Part shown: one piece after another, positions 1-6,100 of the stretch
How the letters are laid out: each line of letters opens with the position of its first letter
Numbering within the stretch: position 1 is the first letter of the stretch
NCBI GenBank assembly: GCA_045402695.1
Contig: JAWPNA010000429.1
Span: 1 to 7,290, forward strand
Length of the DNA stretch: 7,290 bases
From: JAWPNA01 sp045402695
GTDB taxonomy: Bacteria; Acidobacteriota; Polarisedimenticolia; JACPZX01; DASXTC01
Direction of reading: 5' to 3'
The notes under the pieces: model-generated
Seen by the model: the letters and a program-made list of their open reading frames with translations, nothing else
What the model was told of the DNA's origin: nothing
Databases searched by the model: none
Made by a program: the position numbers and the translations under genes

Positions 1-394
1 CCAGGTCGCCGGCTCGCGGCTGCTCTGTCTCCTTGAGCGTCAGCTCGATGCTCTCCTTGCCCTCCTGGCTGCGGAGGAACTCGATCACCACCTCGTCAAA
101 GCCGCGTGCCGTGATGATGCCGGCCCCGAAAGACGGCGGCCCGGCGAGATCGTACTTGCCCCCCCGGATGTCTCGCAGCATCTTGCGGTGCTGCGAATCG
201 AGCAGCTCCTGGATCGCCTTCTCACTGTACCCCTCCCTGAGCAGGGATGCGTAGGAATACTGCCGGGAGGCGATGATCTTCCCCCCCGAGTAGATCAACG
301 ACTCGATCGTCGGGTTCGCCACCCCCTTGTCTTCCGTCTGCACGTGGAAGACCCGCTCATCGTGCTTGATGTCCGTGTTGTATCCTGTTATCAC
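1..394 (-). CDS. Conserved hypothetical protein (YNTD/HVQTED type), 3' end cut by window edge
   Basis: The reverse strand is open from a GTG at 394-392 to the left edge, giving 131 complete codons without a stop. The N-terminus reads (M)ITGYNTDIKHDERVFHVQTE, followed by DKG and 'PTIESLIYSGGKIIASR' (residues 28-44), then a helical-looking stretch with 'LLDSQHRKMLRDIRGGKYD'. From memory, the pattern of YNTD/FNTD, a 'VFHVQTED' strand, an 'ESLIY-GG' strand and a later 'QH-x-M' helix recurs in uncharacterised proteins of Acidobacteria and myxobacteria/deltaproteobacteria. I know of no assigned function and see no catalytic motif, signal peptide or membrane segment in the visible part. GTG at 394 is preferred because the conserved block begins right after it; an in-frame TTG at 412 is an alternative. 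No strong Shine-Dalgarno precedes either. The gene is divergent from the ABC operon. It carries two seven-G tracts on its coding strand (165-159 and 287-281). I am confident it is coding, not of its role. Confidence 0.8.
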   Translation of the reverse strand, partial: MITGYNTDIKHDERVFHVQTEDKGVANPTIESLIYSGGKIIASRQYSYASLLREGYSEKAIQELLDSQHRKMLRDIRGGKYDLAGPPSFGAGIITARGFDEVVIEFLRSQEGKESIELTLKETEQPRAGDL

Positions 395-508
395 GTTGCG
401 ATCTTGGCCCAAAGGCAATCCCGGATCAAGGAACGGGCCGGACGGAGCCCGGCGCGCTGCCGGTGTGACCATCGAGCGGGCCCGACTCCGCCGGGGGGAC
501 GGGCCACT

Positions 509-512
509 GGAG
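509..512 (+). promoter_or_regulatory. Ribosome binding site deciding the GTG start of the ABC ATPase gene
   Basis: GGAG lies 5 nt upstream of GTG 518. The same frame stays open back to position 188, but that upstream part overlaps the opposite-strand gene and has no ABC homology. This site and the start of recognisable ABC sequence soon after ('AVLSLHQVSKSFG') place the true start at 518. Confidence 0.7.
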
Positions 513-517
513 ACATC

Positions 518-1465
518 GTGACCAACGCGGGCGGCGCCGTCCTGTCCCTCCACCAGGTCAGCAAGAGCTTCGGGGACAAGAACGCGGTGGACGGACTCGA
601 CCTTGAGATCCAGGCGGGAGAGATCCACGGCTTGCTCGGTCCCAACGGCGCGGGAAAAACCACGGCGATCAGAATGGCGCTGAATATCTACGCCCCCGAC
701 ACGGGGACGGTGCGCATCTTCGGGGGGCCCCCCTCACGAGGGACGGCCGACCGGATCGGGTACATGCCGGAGGAGCGCGGGCTCTACACCAAGATGAAGG
801 TGCATGACCTGCTCATCTTTCTCGCGGCCCTCAAGGGGCTGACCGTGCGGGAGGCCAAGCCCAGGATCGGCCGGTGGCTGGAGAGGATGGATCTCGCAGA
901 CCGGCGGGACAGCAAAGTGCAGGATCTCTCCAAGGGAATGCAGCAGAAGGTCCAGTTCATCGCCACGATCCTTCACGATCCGGAGTTGATCGTCCTGGAT
1001 GAGCCGTTCTCGGGACTGGACCCGATCAACACCAACATGCTCAAGAACATCATGGTGGAGCTGCGACAGGCCGGACGCACCATCATCTTCTCGACCCACA
1101 TCATGGATCAGGCCGAAAGACTGTGCGATTCGATCTGCCTCATCAACGGCGGTCGCAAGGTACTGGAAGGAAGCCTGGTTTCGGTGAAGGGGCGGTACGG
1201 CCACAACGCGGTGGCGCTGGCGTACGAAGGGGACGGGTCGTTTCTGAGGACGCACGATCTGGTGCGCAGCGTGAACGACTACAACTCCTATGTGGAGGTG
1301 CGTCTGGCCGATGGTGCCGACCCGCAGAGGCTCCTGGCGGATCTGGTGGGGCGCCTGCGGGTGAAGCGGTTCGAGATCGTCGAGCCCTCGCTGCATGACA
1401 TCTTCATCCAGCGCGTGGGGGAGACCTCTCCCGCCGCGGCCGGCCAGGAGATCGTCCATGGATAG
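518..1465 (+). CDS. ABC transporter ATP-binding protein, NatA/YhaQ-type with DUF4162-like C-terminus
   Basis: Predicted 315-residue cytoplasmic ATPase that powers the membrane partner encoded next. All nucleotide-binding motifs are visible: Walker A GPNGAGKTT (41-49), a Q-loop region reading YMPEERGLY (82-90) with Glu where Gln is usual, signature LSKGMQQK (137-144), Walker B LIVLDEP (157-163) with Glu162, D-loop SGLD (165-168), and switch His194 in STHIMDQAE. Residues about 225-305 form an extra C-terminal domain ending in 'EPSLHDIFIQRVG', typical of the DUF4162 tail of NatA/YhaQ-like ATPases. The 'PEERGL' and 'LSKGM' variants are normal for that subgroup, so they are not defects. NatA of Bacillus works in sodium export, but relatives of this type are mostly uncharacterised and the substrate cannot be read from sequence. 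The 3' end overlaps the permease gene by 8 nt, implying co-translation. A GGGGGGCCCCCC palindrome (722-733) encodes Gly-Gly-Pro-Pro. Confidence 0.93.
   Translation: MTNAGGAVLSLHQVSKSFGDKNAVDGLDLEIQAGEIHGLLGPNGAGKTTAIRMALNIYAPDTGTVRIFGGPPSRGTADRIGYMPEERGLYTKMKVHDLLIFLAALKGLTVREAKPRIGRWLERMDLADRRDSKVQDLSKGMQQKVQFIATILHDPELIVLDEPFSGLDPINTNMLKNIMVELRQAGRTIIFSTHIMDQAERLCDSICLINGGRKVLEGSLVSVKGRYGHNAVALAYEGDGSFLRTHDLVRSVNDYNSYVEVRLADGADPQRLLADLVGRLRVKRFEIVEPSLHDIFIQRVGETSPAAAGQEIVHG
1446..1450 (+). promoter_or_regulatory. Ribosome binding site of the ABC permease gene, inside the ATPase gene
   Basis: AGGAG sits 7 nt before ATG 1458 and within the last codons of the upstream gene. It fixes the start at 1458 rather than the earlier in-frame ATG at 1395, whose product would begin with a low-complexity Ser/Arg/Pro leader. 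Confidence 0.75.
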
Positions 1466-2771
1466 GCTGCTCGCGGTCGTCAGGCGTGAATACATGGAAA
1501 CCGTGAGGACCAAGGCGTTTGCGGTGTCCACCGTTCTGGTGCCGCTGCTGATGGGAGGGCTGATGTTCCTGCCGGCGCTTCTGGCGCACTCGAAGCAGGA
1601 CGAGCGGACCAGGCTCGCGGTGGTGGACAGAACCGGCAGGCTCTTTGCTGAGCTGGACCGGGAGCTGGCCACCGACCCCAACGAGGATTTCCTCAAAGGG
1701 GGGCAGCGCCGCTACGAGCTGGTTGACGCCTCGTCGCCGGCCCGCATGCCGCCCTCGGACCCACCTGGGGGGGGGAATCCTGCCAAGCTCGATCATCCGT
1801 GGGCCATCCTCCAGGCTCTGGCCGTGGATGCGATCGTCGAGATCCGGCCGGGCGCCATCGCGGGCGACAATGACCAGGTTTTCTACTACTCCAGCAATGT
1901 GGGGGACTTCGGGCCGATCCGCCGGGTCGAGGACGCTCTCAACGCGGTGCTTCCGCCGCTGCGCCTGGAAAGCACCGGCTTGTCGCGCGAGCAGCTCGAG
2001 AAAGCCACCCGCCGCCTGGACCTGACGTCGGTGAAGGTCACGAAGGAGGGGATGGCCGAGGAGCGCGAGTTCTTCCAGGAGTGGTCCACGGCCCTCTTCT
2101 TCACCATCGGATTGTACACGACCACTCTCATGGCCGGGGTCGCGCTCTCGAGAGGGTTGCTCGAAGAGAAGGCGAGCCGGGTGGTGGAGGTCCTGATCAG
2201 CTCCGTCACTCCGCTCCAGTTGATGGCGGGCAAGATCCTCGGCCATGCCATGGTCATCCTCACTCAGCTCGGCATCTGGATCGTCATGGGGGCGGTAGTG
2301 TCGCTCCGGGGGCTTGCGGGGGAGCAGGCTCAGCAGGTCCTGGCCTCCGTTAACCCCTGGCTTCTTGGATATCTGGTCGTATACTTCCTCCTGGGATATT
2401 TCCTTTATGCTTCGCTGTTCGCGGCCGTGGGGGCCATCTGCACAACCGAGATGGAAGCACAGCAGACGCAAACCCCTCTTGTCCTGATGCAGATCGTCCC
2501 GTTCATGCTGGCCATGCTGATCGTGAGGCAGCCCGGCGGGACGATGGCTACGGTGCTCTCGTTGATTCCGGTTTTTTCTCCGAGCGTAATGATGATGCGC
2601 CTGGTGTTGCAGCCTCCCCCCGGGCTGCAGGTTCTGGCTTCGATCCTCATCCTGGCTGTCTCGGTCCTCATCAGTTTCTGGGCCGTCGCCAAGATATTCC
2701 GTGTCGGCATTTTGATGACCGGCAAGCGGATGACCCTTCCCGAAATCTTGAGATGGCTCCGGGCCGCATGA
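1458..2771 (+). CDS. ABC-2 type transporter permease, NatB/YhaP-like
   Basis: Predicted 437-residue integral membrane partner of the preceding ATPase. The N-terminus MDRLLAVVRREYMETVRTKA is the cytoplasmic lead-in typical of this family, followed by a first membrane segment at about 21-43. A large soluble, probably extracytoplasmic, domain spans about 45-208. A C-terminal block has segments near 211-230, 263-285, 301-328, 340-358, 363-385 and 392-420. Between the second and third segments lies the family hallmark 'LLEEKASRVVEVLISS' (EEK at 236-238) continuing into 'TPLQLMAGK'. This architecture matches ABC2_membrane_3/NatB-like permeases. The gene overlaps the ATPase gene by 8 nt, so the two are almost certainly one operon and one complex. 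A run of nine G (1767-1775) encodes Gly104-Gly106 in the soluble domain; the frame is intact on both sides of it. The exported substrate is unknown; sodium (as for NatAB), drugs or peptides are possible. Confidence 0.92.
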   Translation: MDRLLAVVRREYMETVRTKAFAVSTVLVPLLMGGLMFLPALLAHSKQDERTRLAVVDRTGRLFAELDRELATDPNEDFLKGGQRRYELVDASSPARMPPSDPPGGGNPAKLDHPWAILQALAVDAIVEIRPGAIAGDNDQVFYYSSNVGDFGPIRRVEDALNAVLPPLRLESTGLSREQLEKATRRLDLTSVKVTKEGMAEEREFFQEWSTALFFTIGLYTTTLMAGVALSRGLLEEKASRVVEVLISSVTPLQLMAGKILGHAMVILTQLGIWIVMGAVVSLRGLAGEQAQQVLASVNPWLLGYLVVYFLLGYFLYASLFAAVGAICTTEMEAQQTQTPLVLMQIVPFMLAMLIVRQPGGTMATVLSLIPVFSPSVMMMRLVLQPPPGLQVLASILILAVSVLISFWAVAKIFRVGILMTGKRMTLPEILRWLRAA

Positions 2772-2823
2772 TGTGGTCGTCGAGACAGTGAATGTCCTTG
2801 TTGGTGGGCTTATCGGTCATGGT

Positions 2824-2839
2824 GCTAACTAAAATTAGC
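2824..2839. repeat. Short AT-rich inverted repeat (possible operator)
   Basis: GCTAA (2824-2828) and TTAGC (2835-2839) are inverted around a 6-nt spacer, just upstream of the candidate promoter. It could be a protein-binding site. A 5-bp arm is short enough to arise by chance, and it lacks the GC stem expected of a terminator. Confidence 0.25.
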
Positions 2840-2862
2840 TTAGAATATGGCAAAGATTTTCC

Positions 2863-2891
2863 TTGACTCAATCGTTGCTACACCGTATCTA
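2863..2891 (+). promoter_or_regulatory. Candidate sigma70-type promoter for the protease gene
   Basis: TTGACT (2863-2868) is a five-of-six match to the -35 consensus. It is followed after exactly 17 nt by TATCTA (2886-2891), a weak -10 hexamer. The upstream 40 nt are AT-rich, which could act as an UP-like element. Transcription would start near 2898 and give a leader of about 260 nt. The -10 match is poor, so this is tentative. Confidence 0.35.
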
Positions 2892-3006
2892 AGCGCCCAG
2901 TCGCAACTCTTCGCAAGGGCACGCTCTGGACCGTACGAGTGGGGGAGTCTTGTCCAGCATTGCGCATTTGCCTTTCCGAGTTTCTTCGTTTTTGGCCGGT
3001 TGGTTT

Positions 3007-3079
3007 CTCAACAGCCGAGGGGGATGCCTCTGCGGCTCAACTGTTTTCCGGATCGTGGAGGTAGACCGTTGAGGCTGTT
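3007..3079 (+). repeat. Overlapping inverted repeats in the leader with two alternative pairings
   Basis: The segment GTTGAGGCTGTT (3068-3079) can pair in two ways. GGCTGTT (3073-3079) is the exact reverse complement of AACAGCC (3010-3016). GTTGAG (3068-3073) is the exact reverse complement of CTCAAC, which occurs twice (3007-3012 and 3036-3041). Competing stems of this kind can underlie leader-based regulation, but I recognise no known riboswitch class. Confidence 0.35.
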
Positions 3080-3108
3080 TCTTCTGGGGATTCGTCCGGG
3101 TACCGCCC

Positions 3109-3130
3109 TGCTCGCTCGAGCGGGCGAGCA
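3109..3130 (+). repeat. Hairpin just upstream of the protease ribosome binding site
   Basis: TGCTCGC (3109-3115) and GCGAGCA (3124-3130) form a perfect 7-bp stem around an 8-nt loop. The stem ends 14 nt before the G-rich ribosome binding site. No T tract follows, so a terminator is unlikely; an RNA element affecting stability or translation is possible. Confidence 0.4.
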
Positions 3131-3144
3131 ATCGTTCGTCATTT

Positions 3145-3151
3145 GGGGGGG
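3145..3151 (+). promoter_or_regulatory. G-tract ribosome binding site of the protease gene
   Basis: Seven consecutive G end 5 nt before ATG 3157, the only purine-rich element at ribosome-binding distance. In the same frame there is no earlier ATG, GTG or TTG after the stop at 3070-3072, so the start is well fixed. A homopolymer as the ribosome binding site is unusual. Confidence 0.6.
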
Positions 3152-3156
3152 ATCAC

Positions 3157-6100
3157 ATGTCAACTAGGCGCACTGCACTGTTCTCGTGGAGGAGCTTCGC
3201 GTGGCTGGGCTTGTTTGCCCTGCTGGTGCTGCCCTTCACACTCCTGGTCAGCGCCCCGGATCGCGAAGGGGTCGTGGGTCCGCGCGGCGTGCAGTCCAAG
3301 GATGCCGTTCGTAAGCCACTCGGATCTCCCAGCACGCATCGTTCCGACAAGGTGCCGCAGGAAGTGATCGCAAACGAGCTGAGGTTTCTCGAGAAGAGCA
3401 AGCGGGACTTCTACCCGAGGCTCCAGTGGTGGCCGTATGGCGAAAACGTCGGACGGCACTACGGCAACGTGAAGATCGAGGATCTCGACAAGCCGGACAC
3501 CCTCATCCTGGGGGACAAGGGCTCCTTCAGCACGCGGAATGATCCCCGCGACGGTCTGCCTGGCGAGTTGAAGGCCGATGCCGCCGCCCCCGGCGGTCGA
3601 AGGAGCGACGGAAGCTACTACATCGTCCAGTTCAAGCCGGAGCGGGTGCGGGGCAAGTCCTCGTTCGAGGCCCACAAGATGATCACGGACCTGGGCGGTG
3701 CCTGGATCGATTACGTGCCGAACAACGCGGCTCTGGTGAGGTTCAGCGAGAAGGACAAGCAGAAGCTGGACACCTCGGGCCTCTTCCAGTATGTGTCGCC
3801 CCTCTATGTCGCGGACAAGATCCATCCGACCCTTGGCTTCAAGGCGTTGATGAACCGCGAGGAGGCGCAGTCCGACCAGTTCCATCTCGTGGCGCACCTG
3901 ATGCCGGAAGCGGACATCGATGGCGTGAAACAGACCCTCAACAAGGTGGGCGCGACGGTCGGGGGTGAGACCGACGTTGCGGGCCAGAAGTACCTGTCCT
4001 TCACCGTGCGCTCCAACCGCGTGATCGAGGTGGCCCGCGACCCGGACATCAAGTTGCTGACCGAGAGGCAGGAGATCAGGATGTTGGACCTGGTTCCCAG
4101 CGTTCAGACGGAGATGGGCGCCTTCATAGACCCGCGTGACACCGGCGACTTTCTCCTGCCCTTCCGGAACGCCGGCATTGACGGTGGCGGCATCCGCACC
4201 ACGCCGCTGGCCGCCAGCTTCTTCACCGGGGCCAGCGCCGCCGGTGCGTACGACTCCGACCTGAGCCTGTTCGCCGTCGCCCCGCAGTTCCTGGGGGTGG
4301 CGGACAACGGCCTGACGCTCGACTCTCCCGAGTTCGGCCACGACAACAGCAATCCGTGCGTCGGAGGCGACTGCACGGTCGTGGGTGGCAGCCTGACGGC
4401 CGGCAAGGTCGGCCCCACGCACCGGAAGGTGGAGCAGTACCGCAGAGGCAATGACGTCAACGGCGACGGCACTCTCGACGATGCGACCTCCACCGGCGAC
4501 TTCCTGACCTGCGACGCCATCACATCGGGCGGGCACACGCACGGCACGGTTACGGCCGGCGCCGCGGCGTCGAACCAGTCGGGCGGTCCTCTGGGCCTTG
4601 GACGTCTCTATAAGGACTCGGATTCCATCGATCTGTTCGTGACATACTTCAACGACTCCCGCGAGGCGAACCTCGAAATGGACGGGCAGGCCCGCGGCGC
4701 GCGCGTGATCTTCGAGGATATCGCGCTGACGCCGCCGGTTTCTCCGCCCGCCTGCGCGGTCAACTTCCTGAGCGACGTTATCGCGGGAAGCGTCCCTGCG
4801 GCGAGACTGCAGGACCTGGCGTTCCGCCGAGACCTCCTCCTGGCGAACAGCACGCTGCACCCCAGGGGCGCAAAGGTCATCCTGACGCCCTGGGGCAATC
4901 CGACCAACTTCGATGACAACATCACCAACGGTCAGGGCAACTACCTCAACGGCGCCAGTGCCGCCGACGCGTTCCTGTTCGGCAACCGCCGCGTGGCGGT
5001 GGTCGCCCCCGTGGGCAACGACGGCACGAACCCGGAAAACGGCGAGGATATCGATCCATTCGTTGGCGGTCTGTCGAGCTCGAAGATCCAGGTGAACGAC
5101 TGGGCGACCGCGAAGAACTTCATCACGGTCGGATCGAACAACACGCAGGCGAGCGAGGCCGGCGACGTCCTTTTCCCGAATGACCCCAGCGAGTTCATCA
5201 ACAACTTCACGAGCAAAGGGCCCGCGACCTTCGTGTCCTTGAGGATCGCGCCTCTGGTCGTGGCTCCCGGATTGGACAGCGCCGGGACGAGTCGTGAAGG
5301 CCTTCACTCCGACAACTACTTCCTCTCGCACGTTGCCGTGGCGTCCTTCGACAATGCCAACAACATGACCCCGACCCCAATCGAGAACATTGTCGTGCAG
5401 GGCGAGGCGGGCACCTCCGTTTCCGCCGGTGTCGTGGCGGGCGCCGCCCTTCAGATCCGCGACTACTTCGCCAAGGGGTTCTACCCGACCGGTGCTGCCA
5501 CAACAGGAGACCGTACCCAGGACATGTCGGGCATGCTGGTGAAGGCCCTCCTGGCCAACAGCGCGGATTTCGCATCGCAGGGTCCCCTGATTGCCTCCTG
5601 TGGCGGCAGGTTCTGTGTGGAAGAGGGTTACGGCAAGGTCGAGCTGGTCAACACGCTGCCTCTCACGAGCTACAGGCAGGAGCGGCGCCAGGCCAACATC
5701 ACCGCGGTGGCACCGCTCAGCAACGCGCCGCAGGCCCTGCTGGTTGCCGACGAGTACTTCGACGGCGGTCTGCGCGGCGGTCTGGGCGACGGCACGCCGG
5801 CGGCGGCCGACGCCAGCACGACGGGCGTGGGCGTGGTTCCCAACGGCGGATCGGTCTCCTTCGACGTCTTCAGGCGGCACGGACGCGACCAGATGAGGGT
5901 CACGCTCGCCTGGTACGACGCCGCCGCGGGATTGTCCAGTGGTCTCCTGGTGAACGATCTGAACCTCGAGGTCGTTGACGGCGATCACGACCTGAAAGCC
6001 CGCGGCTTGTGTGGGTACTTCGACTTTTATTACCCGGGGTACGGGTATGGGGGGGATTGCGGTTTCTGCACCGCCGCGGCCAACTACCCGGCCGAGACAG

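Larger units (their letters stand above)
2772..3156 (+). other. 385-nt non-coding region: putative promoter and leader of the protease gene
   Basis: No convincing gene lies here. The first part after the permease stop shows no GC-rich hairpin with a T tract, so I cannot place a terminator for the ABC operon. Around 2823-2865 the sequence becomes markedly AT-rich compared with the rest of the window, as expected near a promoter. The remaining approximately 260 nt contains several inverted repeats and ends in a G-rich ribosome binding site, so it is best read as the promoter and long 5' leader of the peptidase gene. Confidence 0.6.

Noticed and set aside
82..90. Glu instead of Gln in the ATPase Q-loop (protein residues 82-90) as a sign of an inactive enzyme
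   Set aside because: The PEERGL form is common in the NatA/YhaQ-like subgroup, and Walker A, Walker B, signature and switch His are all intact.
188..517. Extension of the ABC ATPase frame upstream to GTG 188
   Set aside because: The extra 110 residues overlap the opposite-strand conserved gene and have no ABC-like content. A good GGAG site lies directly before GTG 518.
722..733. Perfect GGGGGGCCCCCC palindrome as a regulatory site
   Set aside because: It lies inside the ATPase coding sequence, encodes Gly-Gly-Pro-Pro in frame, and is easily explained by GC-rich codon choice.
734..1696. Long minus-strand frames under the ABC genes (734-1696 and 1404-2471)
   Set aside because: They are antisense shadows of strongly recognisable ABC ATPase and permease genes and show no domain of their own.
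2847..3167. A 106-codon plus-strand frame (ATG 2847) filling the intergenic region
   Set aside because: It has no ribosome binding site, begins upstream of the candidate promoter, runs through the inverted repeats and overlaps the protease start in another frame. Its product has no recognisable features.
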